From NCBI RefSeq assembly GCF_013204885.1, contig NZ_JABMKX010000024.1, forward strand, positions 28,369-92,368: a stretch of 64,000 bases of DNA. The letters run 5' to 3'. Under the pieces are notes generated by a model that was not told the DNA's origin, ran no database searches, and worked only from the letters and a program-made list of their open reading frames with translations. Shown in pieces: positions 9,112 through 16,351 of the stretch. Position numbers and translations under genes: made by a program. This stretch comes from Paenibacillus tritici. Lineage in GTDB: Bacteria; Bacillota; Bacilli; Paenibacillales; Paenibacillaceae. Each line of letters begins with the position of its first letter. The first letter of the stretch is position 1.

Positions 9112-10299
9112 TTAAAATGTTGGTGAAGTGTACAAGTATAACGCAGCTGACGCAGAGGTTGTTGTAGGTAAAGGTGACTTCACGAAAGTCCCTGACGAAA
9201 CCATATACCAAACCCCACCGATTTGAACATATGGCTTAGCATCTAAACCATCAGCAACGATAGCAGTGTTGTAGCCATTTGCATCAAATACAGCACTAAA
9301 CACATTCGAAATACCATCGCAGTCGGCCATTTTTTCAAACAATGCCTGATAAGCCGAGCGTACTACCGTTGTCCCTGGGTCAACTGTGCCATCAAGTAAG
9401 TTGTACGCTATCATACTTGTCTGGTATGCCTTTAAAATAGCAGATTCAGAAACACCATTTGCTACTAGCTCGCCAAGTGCATCTTCTGCCATTTTTAACC
9501 CCATGTTCTGATTAGAACGATCTGATGTACTACCAGTCCAACGCTGACCAGCTAGGAAATCTTTGTACTGCTGTTCGAAACGACCACCATCATCATAACG
9601 GATAGAAGAATATTCCTTTACTGCTGCAGTGATCTTATCCATAACCGCTTTATACTGCGACTGAGACGTCGACTCGTAATCATGCTTACCATACTGCACT
9701 GTGATCCCGTTCTTAGAGATGTTCGAAGATACCGGAGCTGTAGTCGATGGACTTCCCGATAAAACTGTCTCAATCGGGATAACCACTGCTCCTCCACTAC
9801 CTGATGCTGCACTTGTGATGGTTGCTGTTAAGGTACTTGGGGTCCACGAAACCGTAGCTCCAAGTGCTTCACTCACGAATCTGAGCGGCACCATGGTACT
9901 GTTATTGATTGACTGGACTTTGGCAAACATCGTTACCTTGGTCCCGTTGACCGTGGCTACGTTGCTGCCGACCACTATCTTAATGGTGGTTGAACCCTTG
10001 ACTGCAGTTACCGTTTGGGTAGCTGCGTTGAAACTTAGTGTTGCTCCTAGACGTTCAAAAATGGCTCGCATTGGCACCATTATTACTCCGTTGATAACGA
10101 CAGCGGATTGGGGGAAGTTTTGTGTTGCGCCGTTAATCACTACGGATGCCTTCTGGTGCTGTTCCGCTGTTACTGCGAGGGTACCCGCCTCCGAGCCATT
10201 CTCTTTCGCTGCAACTGTAGAACCTCCAGTAGCCAACATCGAGACGACTAAAGCCGCGCTAAAGGCTGTAGAAAGCACCTGTTTCTTTTGGTGAACCAT
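9112..10299 (-). CDS. Secreted stalk-domain protein with degenerate transglutaminase-like C-terminus (copy 2)
   Basis: 395 residues from ATG 10299, preferred over the longer frame starting at 10467 because GGAGG lies 7 bases before 10299 and the next residues (MVHQKKQVLSTAFSAALVV) form a proper signal peptide, matching the paralogue's length. Order of parts: signal peptide, stalk domain with VPMRAIFERLGA and VPLRFVSEALGA repeats, a Ser/Thr/Pro-rich linker, then the transglutaminase-like region with DCDGISN retained and the His/Asp positions changed (AKPYVQIGGVWYMVSSGTF). It was formed with the downstream gene by tandem duplication. The 125-base spacer between the two carries its own ribosome site, so both are probably translated independently. 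Its secreted function is unknown. Confidence 0.75.
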   Translation of the reverse strand: MVHQKKQVLSTAFSAALVVSMLATGGSTVAAKENGSEAGTLAVTAEQHQKASVVINGATQNFPQSAVVINGVIMVPMRAIFERLGATLSFNAATQTVTAVKGSTTIKIVVGSNVATVNGTKVTMFAKVQSINNSTMVPLRFVSEALGATVSWTPSTLTATITSAASGSGGAVVIPIETVLSGSPSTTAPVSSNISKNGITVQYGKHDYESTSQSQYKAVMDKITAAVKEYSSIRYDDGGRFEQQYKDFLAGQRWTGSTSDRSNQNMGLKMAEDALGELVANGVSESAILKAYQTSMIAYNLLDGTVDPGTTVVRSAYQALFEKMADCDGISNVFSAVFDANGYNTAIVADGLDAKPYVQIGGVWYMVSSGTFVKSPLPTTTSASAALYLYTSPTF

Positions 10300-10749
10300 G
10301 ACCATACCTCCGATTATATTATGTACTGTATTAAGTAGCTTACTTTGCAGGGATAGAGCCGAGACATATCCAAGTGAGGAAAGAGAGTCCGACTTAAAAC
10401 CTCTCGGTGTCCACTTCCATGAATATGTCCCTGTGGGCAGTCTGTCGTTTTCCTCAGATTCCTTCATCGTTATGTTTTATATCCCGCATTAACTCCCTAA
10501 TTGCTTAATGCTTCTCGTTGTTTCAGTAAAACTCCCGCGACATCCATCGCCAGATAACAAACCAGACTTGACCTGTTTTCATAGGCATTGATGGCATCCG
10601 GTGGTTTCCATAGGCTTCTAAAGCCTAAACAAAGGGTAAAGAACTTTTTTCTTTCGTGTTAAATTACATATATTTAATTTTTGTTGGATACTCGACCTGT
10701 CATTTGTATTATACCTTATTGAAAATGGTTATAAAAGGAGTTTTCTCTT
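10300..10749. other. Divergent intergenic region with an unexplained open stretch
   Basis: This separates the stalk-domain genes (leftward) from the XRE gene (rightward). 10300-10467 is an in-frame leader that does not look like protein. On the minus strand 10498-10650 a roughly 50-codon frame without a start codon reads like coding sequence (contains LWKPPDAINAYE) and may be gene debris. No riboswitch consensus was recognised. Confidence 0.4.
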
Positions 10750-11019
10750 TTGAACGAACATCCCTTAACCATAAGACAGATTATTGGCAAGACCATTAAA
10801 GCCATTCGATTACAACAAGACTTAAGTCAGGAAGATCTCGCAGGTCTTTGCTCGGTCGACCGCGCCTACATATCCCTTATCGAAGTTGGCAAGAACGAAC
10901 CCTCCGTCAGCAAGATCTTTCAGCTTTGTGAAGGACTTCAAACAAAGCCTTCCACCTTTTTCAAAATAGTCGAAGTAGAGTACGAAAATCTAAAAGATGT
11001 GCATTCCGATATGGAATAA
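10750..11019 (+). CDS. Small XRE-family DNA-binding regulator
   Basis: 89 residues consisting almost only of an HTH_3 (XRE) domain: IGKTIKAIRLQQDLSQEDLA, then DRAYISLIEVGKNEPSVSKIFQLCEGL (helices 2-5, residues about 10-68). The start is TTG 10750, with AAAGGAG 9 bases upstream; no better start exists. Proteins of this size are usually repressors of neighbouring mobile-element or secondary-metabolite genes. Its operator is not visible. It is followed by its own strong terminator, so it is a single-gene unit. Confidence 0.85.
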   Translation: MNEHPLTIRQIIGKTIKAIRLQQDLSQEDLAGLCSVDRAYISLIEVGKNEPSVSKIFQLCEGLQTKPSTFFKIVEVEYENLKDVHSDME

Positions 11020-11028
11020 GCGCTCAGA

Positions 11029-11058
11029 AGCTATCAGCCGCTCGCTGATAGCTTTTTT
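11029..11058 (+). terminator. Terminator of the small XRE gene
   Basis: AGCTATCAGC and GCTGATAGCT form a perfect 10-bp stem around a 5-base loop, followed by six T, starting 9 bases after the stop codon. Confidence 0.9.
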
Positions 11059-11186
11059 CATATTACCTGAGATTCTTCTTCATTTCAGTTGACTATGAGT
11101 AACAAATGCTGATTGATCTACAACTTTAGACCCGATTTTCCGATATCTTTATATGTGGATTGATTTTGTTTAGGAGGTTCGCAGTT

Positions 11187-11879
11187 GTGGGTATAAGGCA
11201 GGAGTTTGGACAACGTTGTAAAGAATTAAGAGCACGGTCAGGCATGTCTCAAGAAATGCTTGCTTATCGAGCTGGACTTGATCGAAGCTATATCAGCGGT
11301 GTTGAGCGCGGGGAACGCAATATCAGTATTGTCAACCTTGAGAAGATCGCATTTGCGTTTAATGTTTCTATGTCCTACCTATTTGCCGATGAGCGATTCT
11401 CTGCAACCCCTGCTTATCAGCAAAAGGACTTTACTATTCCGTTCCTTGAGCGGTTCAAATACTCTCTGGATAGTGAAAAGAAAGTGCTCAGCTTTCAGGT
11501 ACATGGTTTGTTGACAGCCGCTAATGTCGAATACATGTCGAAAACTTTAAATGGTTTTTATTCCGCTTATGGAAAAGATGAACTCAGTGTCTTAGTCGAT
11601 CACCGCGAGATGAAAGCGTCTGATGGGGAAATCGCAGTCTACTCGCCCGAAGTGGCGGAAAAAGCAGTTCTGTTTCAGCAAGAGTTAACAATCTATAGCA
11701 AGAAGGTTGTTGCCCTGTGCAACTCTAATTACATGGTGCAACAATTAAATCATGTTGCCAAACAAAGTGGCATTCTTGAAAAAGCAACTCATCTATACGA
11801 TCAAGATAACATCATGGTCTGGAAGGCGTTCGAACTTCTGGAGATCAGTGGCAATCCATTAGTTAAAACAATTAAGTAA
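11187..11879 (+). CDS. XRE regulator with STAS/SpoIIAA-like C-terminal domain
   Basis: 230 residues from GTG 11187, chosen because AGGAGG (11172-11177) lies 9 bases before it; the upstream TTG at 11160 would place this site inside the gene. Residues about 5-62 form an HTH_3 domain (RCKELRARSGMSQEMLA, SYISGVERGERN). The remainder (about 85-225) has the alternating beta/alpha pattern of STAS-like SpoIIAA-type sensory domains (VLSFQVHGLLTAANVEYM, LSVLVDHREMKASDG, KKVVALCNSNYMVQQ). This pairing suggests a regulator that senses a ligand or partner through its C-terminus; that is inference. It is unrelated in sequence to the small XRE gene upstream apart from the HTH fold. Confidence 0.75.
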   Translation: MGIRQEFGQRCKELRARSGMSQEMLAYRAGLDRSYISGVERGERNISIVNLEKIAFAFNVSMSYLFADERFSATPAYQQKDFTIPFLERFKYSLDSEKKVLSFQVHGLLTAANVEYMSKTLNGFYSAYGKDELSVLVDHREMKASDGEIAVYSPEVAEKAVLFQQELTIYSKKVVALCNSNYMVQQLNHVAKQSGILEKATHLYDQDNIMVWKAFELLEISGNPLVKTIK

Positions 11880-11918
11880 GTTCATCCTCTCCGTGTTGAG
11901 TATGCTCAATAATAAAAC

Positions 11919-11946
11919 AAAGAAACGGCATCTCTGCCGTTTCTTC
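11919..11946. terminator. Bidirectional terminator between the XRE gene and the tRNA genes
   Basis: AGAAACGGCA and TGCCGTTTCT pair around TCTC. On the minus strand it is followed by a T-rich run (TTTGTTTTATTATT), serving the tRNA transcript; on the plus strand it closes the upstream XRE gene. Confidence 0.75.
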
Positions 11947-11951
11947 TGTAA

Positions 11952-12024
11952 TGGACTCTCAGGGGCTCGAACCCTGGACAAATAGATTAAGAGTCTACTG
12001 CTCTACCAACTGAGCTAAGAGTCC
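11952..12024 (-). tRNA. tRNA-Lys (anticodon CTT)
   Basis: Full cloverleaf: acceptor GGACTCT/AGAGTCC, D-arm TAGCTCAGTTGGTAGAGC, anticodon stem GTAGA/TCTAT with loop CTCTTAA, and T-arm CAGGG-TTCGAGC-CCCTG. The loop gives anticodon CTT. No CCA is encoded. Confidence 0.93.
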
Positions 12025-12030
12025 ATAGTA

Positions 12031-12106
12031 TGGTGGAGAATAGGGGGCTCGAACCCCTGACCTCATCGCTGCCAGCGATGCGCTCTCCCAGCTGAGCTAA
12101 TTCCCC
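12031..12106 (-). tRNA. tRNA-Ala (anticodon GGC)
   Basis: Acceptor GGGGAAT/ATTCTCC, D-arm TAGCTCAGCTGGGAGAGC, anticodon stem CATCG/CGATG with loop CTGGCAG (anticodon GGC), T-arm around GGTTCGAGCC, and an encoded 3' CCA. It lies 6 bases upstream of the tRNA-Lys gene and is probably co-transcribed with it. Confidence 0.93.
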
Positions 12107-12171
12107 ATACGCTTACATTTTTTCCAATTATTTCAAAATGGTCTTTATTACTTTGTTGGGCAGTGTTTCTA

Positions 12172-12204
12172 GCCAGCGTGTACTCCCAGCTGAGCTATGG
12201 CCCC
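12172..12204 (-). pseudogene. Truncated tRNA-Ala-like 5' half
   Basis: GGGGCCATAGCTCAGCTGGG followed by AGTACACGC matches the acceptor 5' strand and D-arm of a tRNA-Ala. After that the sequence departs: no anticodon stem, T-arm or matching 3' acceptor strand follows. It is about 65 bases upstream of the intact tRNA-Ala and is best read as a scar of recombination or deletion in a tRNA cluster. Confidence 0.65.
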
Positions 12205-12361
12205 ACAAGCTTGATTTAGAATGACATTATGTATTCTAAAATCCAATTAGAGCAGTGTGTTCTAGTCGCTTATAAATCAATGTGTTTCGTAGGCGACTTC
12301 TATATAATACAGAAATTCATCGTTAGTGTCAACCATTTTATGAAATTAATTTGATGGTAAC

Positions 12362-12441
12362 TTGGGACGGCACTCTACACAGGGACTTGACCCCTAAACT
12401 CAAGGCAAGTCCCATTCAAGCCGCTACCAGCATGACCCAGC
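12362..12441 (-). other. Possible decayed tRNA / 8-bp-stem hairpin next to nrdR
   Basis: GGGACTTG and CAAGTCCC (12382-12389 and 12406-12413) make a perfect 8-bp stem. On the minus strand the surrounding 80 bases resemble the layout of a long-arm tRNA ending in a T-arm-like GGGGTCAAGTCCC, but the acceptor stem does not close and no anticodon can be assigned. No T run follows, so it is not a normal terminator. Confidence 0.3.
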
Positions 12442-12452
12442 TTTTTATGCGC

Positions 12453-12929
12453 TTACAAGCCGTCCAGCTCTTCCGTGTTCTTGGAGAGCAGTCCCTTCAG
12501 TTCCTTCATGAACATGTTGATGTCCTTGAACTGGCGGTACACGGACGCGAAGCGCACGTAGGCCACCTCGTCTACAGGGTAGAGCTGCTCCATGACCAGC
12601 TCGCCGATCTGGCGGCTCTCGATCTCCGCCAGGGCTATGCCGCGCAGACTTTTCTCGACCTCGGATACGATGACCTCCAGACGCTCTACAGGAACGGGAC
12701 GTTTCTCGCAGGCGCGGATAAGGCCGCGGAGGATTTTGTCCCGGCTGAACTCTTCACGGCTGCCGTCTTTTTTGATCACAATCAGGGGGGTCTCTTCAAT
12801 CATCTCGAAGGTGGTGAACCGGCGGCTGCACAGCTCGCATTCACGCCTGCGGCGGATCGACTTATTCTCGTTGGCTGGACGCGAATCAAGCACTTTGGTA
12901 TTGGTGTGATCGCAGTAAGGACATTTCAT
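12453..12929 (-). CDS. nrdR: Ribonucleotide reductase regulator NrdR
   Basis: 158 residues from ATG 12929 (MKCPYCDH), the family's usual start; the GTG at 12941 sits directly on the ribosome site. An N-terminal zinc ribbon (CPYC near 3-6 and CELCSRRF near 31-38) is followed by an ATP-cone domain (about 46-140; VIKKDGSREEFSRDKI). NrdR binds NrdR boxes near ribonucleotide reductase genes and represses them when its ATP cone carries dATP/ATP. In B. subtilis nrdR precedes dnaB-dnaI; here the downstream side is instead the tRNA cluster and accessory region, which marks this as an island junction. An antisense frame of similar length is a shadow. Confidence 0.95.
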   Translation of the reverse strand: MKCPYCDHTNTKVLDSRPANENKSIRRRRECELCSRRFTTFEMIEETPLIVIKKDGSREEFSRDKILRGLIRACEKRPVPVERLEVIVSEVEKSLRGIALAEIESRQIGELVMEQLYPVDEVAYVRFASVYRQFKDINMFMKELKGLLSKNTEELDGL

Positions 12930-13055
12930 AAGCTTCTTCACTTCCTCATCTTAAGAATGGATTGTTAATTTCCAGAAATCACCGTTTATTTGTTGTTATG
13001 AATATGGCATGTCCGGCACATAATACAGTTACCAACCGATAGGAGGTGAACAGCA

Positions 13056-13274
13056 ATGAGCCAAAACAACAGCTCCAACAACCTGGTAGCTCCAAATTCA
13101 CGTGGTGCCTTGGAACAACTGAAATATGAAGTTGCCCAAGAACTCGGTATTACCCTCTCCCCAGACGGATACCAAGGCAATAAAACTTCTTACGAAAACG
13201 GTTCGATCGGTGGTTACATCACTAAACGTCTTGTAACCCTGGCTGAACAGCAACTGGCAGGTCAGTTCAAATAA
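13056..13274 (+). CDS. Alpha/beta-type small acid-soluble spore protein
   Basis: 72 residues, the family's usual length. It contains both signature regions: LEQLKYEVAQELGI (with the germination-protease site near E in the KYEVA segment) and GGYITKRLVTLAEQQL near the C-terminus. These proteins coat spore DNA, protect it against UV and heat, and are degraded to amino acids at germination. AGGAGGTG lies 7 bases before ATG 13056. It is a single-gene unit with its own terminator and is transcribed against the surrounding genes, as is common for forespore-specific genes. It directly shows that the organism forms endospores. Confidence 0.95.
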   Translation: MSQNNSSNNLVAPNSRGALEQLKYEVAQELGITLSPDGYQGNKTSYENGSIGGYITKRLVTLAEQQLAGQFK

Positions 13275-13301
13275 CCTGCCCAAACGACATAAGCTTGCCT
13301 A

Positions 13302-13343
13302 AGAAGTATCGAACGGCCTCCGGGCCGTTTGATGCTTCTTTTT
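13302..13343 (+). terminator. Terminator of the spore protein gene
   Basis: GAAGTATCGAACGGCC pairs with GGCCGTTTGATGCTTC (a few G-U pairs) around a short loop, then TTTTT. It is long enough to act also on the convergent transglycosylase transcript. Confidence 0.85.
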
Positions 13344-13377
13344 AACGTGCAGCAGAATAATTAAAGGGTAAAGTGCC

Positions 13378-13944
13378 TCAGAACTCGCTGTAAAGCTCTG
13401 TGTACTGGTCGTAATAATAAATCACACGCTGCACGTAGTGCCGGGTCTCACCGAACGGAATGTCCTTCACCGAAGCTTCCGTTCCGTCCCATTGTCCCGC
13501 ATCCAGCCAGCTCTGCACTTTGCCTGGTCCGGCGTTGTATGCGGCTATGACCGCAATGCGGTTGCCGTCAAACTGCTTGGACAACGTAGACAAATACCAG
13601 GTACCCAGCTCAATGTTCGATGACGGCTCCTCCTTGAGCCGCTCGAGCGACACTTTGGGAAGCTTGGCCTTTTCCAGAGCCCACTTGGCGGTATCCGGCA
13701 TGAGCTGCATGAGCCCGAGCGCTCCTTTTTTGGATTCGCGTCCGGTCTTATAATTGGTCTCCACTCGAATGATTGACGCTACAAGGAACGGGTCCATCTC
13801 ATAAGTGAGACTGTGCCGGCGGATCTCTTCTTTATAATGGATCGGATAAAACCACGACATCCAGTGGGTACCCAGGAACAGAATGGCTGTGAAGCCCACG
13901 AATAACAACAGCAGTACTCTTTTTTTGCGCAGCCACTTCATCAT
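13378..13944 (-). CDS. Lytic murein transglycosylase (SLT family)
   Basis: 188 residues from ATG 13944, which overlaps the coaE stop codon in CTATGATGA, indicating translational coupling; the frame extends 7 codons further upstream inside coaE. One N-terminal membrane anchor (about 8-27) is followed by a soluble lysozyme-like SLT domain. The catalytic Glu is in IIRVETNYKTG, followed by the family motifs GALGLMQLMPDTA and IAAYNAGPGKVQ. It cleaves the MurNAc-GlcNAc bond of peptidoglycan without hydrolysis, leaving 1,6-anhydro ends, on the outer face of the membrane. It resembles YjbJ-type enzymes. The family assignment is secure; the cellular role (growth, sporulation or germination) is not. 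Confidence 0.9.
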   Translation of the reverse strand: MMKWLRKKRVLLLLFVGFTAILFLGTHWMSWFYPIHYKEEIRRHSLTYEMDPFLVASIIRVETNYKTGRESKKGALGLMQLMPDTAKWALEKAKLPKVSLERLKEEPSSNIELGTWYLSTLSKQFDGNRIAVIAAYNAGPGKVQSWLDAGQWDGTEASVKDIPFGETRHYVQRVIYYYDQYTELYSEF

Positions 13945-14537
13945 AGCAGACCCAGCTTGTCCCACAGACCGGCAACCTGCCGCTCCGTAGCTTCGAGATT
14001 GCCGCTATTGTCGATTACATGACTGGCTTTCCTGCGTTTCAGCTCAATGTCCATCTGGGATCTAAGCCGGTCCTCCGCCTGTTCAAGCTTCATTCCGTTC
14101 CGCTCCATGAGGCGGGCCAGCTGCACCCTCCTGGGAACATACACCACAATGATCTGATCAAATAATGAATCCAGCTCGGACTCATAGAGCAGCGGAATAT
14201 CCACAATCACCAATCGCTGCGGATCTTCCTGCTCCAGCGTATACATCCGGTCCTTAATTTGCCTGCGGATCGCCGGATGGGTCAGGTTGTTCAAGGTCTT
14301 AAGCGCCTCCGGGTCCCGGAAAACGATCTCACCCAGCACCGCCCTGTCCAGTGAACCGTCAGGCTGCAGAATCCGCTCTCCAAATGCCTGCACAGCAGCG
14401 GCCAATACCGGATGCCCCGGAAGCATAACCTCTCTGGCGATGACATCCGCATCCACCAGAGCGGCTCCCTTCCGGACAAACATTGCAGACACGGTGCTTT
14501 TGCCCGAAGCAATTCCTCCGGTTAAGCCTATAATCAT
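13941..14537 (-). CDS. coaE: Dephospho-CoA kinase
   Basis: 198 residues, full family length. The Walker A motif GLTGGIASGKST (4-15) opens the protein, and VIVDIPLLYES holds the substrate-binding acid. It phosphorylates the 3'-hydroxyl of dephospho-CoA with ATP, the last step of coenzyme A synthesis. It stands between ytaF and the transglycosylase gene, the same neighbourhood as B. subtilis coaE (mutM-ytaF-coaE). The stop overlaps the next start. Confidence 0.96.
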   Translation of the reverse strand: MIIGLTGGIASGKSTVSAMFVRKGAALVDADVIAREVMLPGHPVLAAAVQAFGERILQPDGSLDRAVLGEIVFRDPEALKTLNNLTHPAIRRQIKDRMYTLEQEDPQRLVIVDIPLLYESELDSLFDQIIVVYVPRRVQLARLMERNGMKLEQAEDRLRSQMDIELKRRKASHVIDNSGNLEATERQVAGLWDKLGLL

Positions 14538-14546
14538 GTACTCACC

Positions 14547-15272
14547 TCATAATAACTTCATTATACCCATTGCTATTAATAATATCGCCGGCAGAACAGC
14601 CGCATGCTTCATCCAGTAGCTGCCGGACAATCTCAGTCCGGTCTTCATCCCCAGCAGCAGAAAGGTTCCGCTGAACAAGGCGATCATCAGCGAGGTTGAT
14701 AATGCACCGAACCCAAGCAGCGCAGCACCGAGACCGGCGCCGAAGGCATCCAGCGACAACGCTATGCCGAGGATCATGGCTTCCATGGAGGAGATACTCC
14801 CGGAAGCATCCATGTCGGCCGAAGACGGTGTGCGGAGGATCTGGATGACCACCCCCAGGTGCCGCAGCTCCAGAGAGAACACGGCCGGCTTTGGCAGCTC
14901 TGAATCTGCAAGAGCCGCAGCGGCAGCAGTCTCCTGCATGGCTTCCCGGCCGGAAGTTCCCTCTGCCGCCCCGGGCGCTGATTCTTCCTGCTCTTGTTCC
15001 TTCTGCGTCAGCATCTGGAACAAGGACCAGCAGCCCATTAAGACCAGAATAACCGCTCCGATACTGGAAGCGGCATTCGGCGAGACCACCTTGGCCAGCA
15101 GTACGCCGACCTGCATCGAACCATAGATGACCACTCCCGAACAGAGCGAGATAATCATAATGGAGAGCAAAGGGATTTTCATTTTACGCAGTCCATATGT
15201 AATACCAACACCAAATCCGTCTAAACTTAGAGCAAACGCAAGCAGCAGCAGTGACAACAATGGGCTAAGCAC
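14547..15272 (-). CDS. ytaF: Sporulation membrane protein YtaF
   Basis: 241 residues from GTG 15272, which has GGGAGG 8 bases upstream; the frame's upstream ATG (15353) would add a charged 27-residue extension that does not look like the family. It has two homologous halves of three membrane helices (ALSLDGFGVGITYGLR and ALSLDAFGAGLGAALLGFG), as in MntP-like transporters, joined by a hydrophilic Glu/Ala-rich loop of about 45 residues that is longer than usual. B. subtilis ytaF belongs to the sporulation regulon; its transported substrate is not established. It lies between mutM and coaE as in B. subtilis. Confidence 0.9.
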   Translation of the reverse strand: MLSPLLSLLLLAFALSLDGFGVGITYGLRKMKIPLLSIMIISLCSGVVIYGSMQVGVLLAKVVSPNAASSIGAVILVLMGCWSLFQMLTQKEQEQEESAPGAAEGTSGREAMQETAAAAALADSELPKPAVFSLELRHLGVVIQILRTPSSADMDASGSISSMEAMILGIALSLDAFGAGLGAALLGFGALSTSLMIALFSGTFLLLGMKTGLRLSGSYWMKHAAVLPAILLIAMGIMKLL

Positions 15273-15448
15273 CCGCAATCCCTCCCGTGAAGAACCGGAG
15301 CCTGACGGATCATATGATCCGCGCTCCGCTTCGCCATAATCAGCAATCTTCACACATTATATGGGCGGGACGGGCAGTGAGTGCCTGCCATTTGATGTAA
15401 CATGGATAACTTAAGGTGTAACTTACTCAGAATGGAGCTTCGCAGGCT

Positions 15449-16300
15449 TCACCGCGGCTGTTGAATCAGCACGGGTAGAGGCTGGCAGCTTGGACAATAA
15501 TGCGTCCCCCGGCCGCCGACAACACTCTTCTCAATCAGCGTGCCGCAGGTCGCACAAGGCTGATCCTTACGTCCGTATATGCGGTGCTGATCCTGATAGT
15601 TCCCGCTCTCTCCCTGGCCGTTGACATACGACTTCACCGAGGAGCCTCCCGCATTCACTGCTTCTGTCAGTGTTGCGACAATGGCATGATGCAGCCTGGC
15701 GAGCTGTTCTTCCGAGAGTGACTTCGCAGCTTCCTCAGGGTGAATTCCTGCACGGTGCAGGGACTCATCTACATAAATATTGCCGATCCCGACGATATAT
15801 TCCTGATTCAGCAGCAGCGGCTTGATCTTGGTGCTGCGCTTCGAGACTATCTCCTTGAACCGGTCCAGTGTGAAGCCCGCGTCTAGCGGCTCCTGTCCCA
15901 GCTTGTTCAGCGGCTTCAGCAGCAGATCCTCGCCCGGCTGGAACAGATGCATCGTTCCGAACTGGCGGACATCGGTATAACGCAGCTCCGTACCATCCGT
16001 GAAATGGAAAATAACATGCGTATGCTTGTCCAGCACCTCGTCCTTACGGTACATCCCGTAACGGCCTTCCATCCGCAGATGGGAGACCATCACAAGACCA
16101 TCGAACACGAACCGCAGGAACTTGCCTCTGCGCTCAACCGTTACTACTGTATGGCCTGCCAGCATATGGGCAAAGGCCTGAATATCATCCGGGCGCTGAA
16201 TAATCCGCGGCAGCCGGACCGTGACATGCTCTATCTGCTTGCCTGTAATTAAATCATTAAGTGTTCTTCTGACTGTTTCGACTTCCGGCAGTTCCGGCAT
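15449..16300 (-). CDS. mutM: Formamidopyrimidine-DNA glycosylase
   Basis: 283 residues. It starts with the diagnostic MPELPEVET, where Pro2 (after Met removal) is the Schiff-base nucleophile and Glu3 acts as acid. A helix-two-turn-helix follows (EYIVGIGNIYVDESLHRAGI), and a C-terminal zinc finger (CATCGT ... CPSCQP) closes the protein. It removes 8-oxoguanine and formamidopyrimidines and nicks the abasic site. It is directly downstream of polA with a 51-base gap, the same base-excision pairing as in B. subtilis. Confidence 0.96.
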   Translation of the reverse strand: MPELPEVETVRRTLNDLITGKQIEHVTVRLPRIIQRPDDIQAFAHMLAGHTVVTVERRGKFLRFVFDGLVMVSHLRMEGRYGMYRKDEVLDKHTHVIFHFTDGTELRYTDVRQFGTMHLFQPGEDLLLKPLNKLGQEPLDAGFTLDRFKEIVSKRSTKIKPLLLNQEYIVGIGNIYVDESLHRAGIHPEEAAKSLSEEQLARLHHAIVATLTEAVNAGGSSVKSYVNGQGESGNYQDQHRIYGRKDQPCATCGTLIEKSVVGGRGTHYCPSCQPLPVLIQQPR

Positions 16301-16351
16301 AATGGCTCACCTCCCTTCCATTATACCGGATATACAGCGGATGCGGGGACC

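Noticed and set aside
9701..10294. Plus-strand frame opposite the second stalk-domain gene
   Set aside because: It is a shadow of the minus-strand gene; the opposite strand shows a clear signal peptide, stalk domain and ribosome site.
10311..10480. Cyclic-di-GMP riboswitch upstream of the stalk-domain genes
   Set aside because: Only short similarities; the conserved core and tetraloop-receptor parts are missing.
12351..12968. 205-residue plus-strand protein opposite nrdR
   Set aside because: NrdR on the minus strand has an unambiguous zinc ribbon and ATP cone; the plus frame is antisense.
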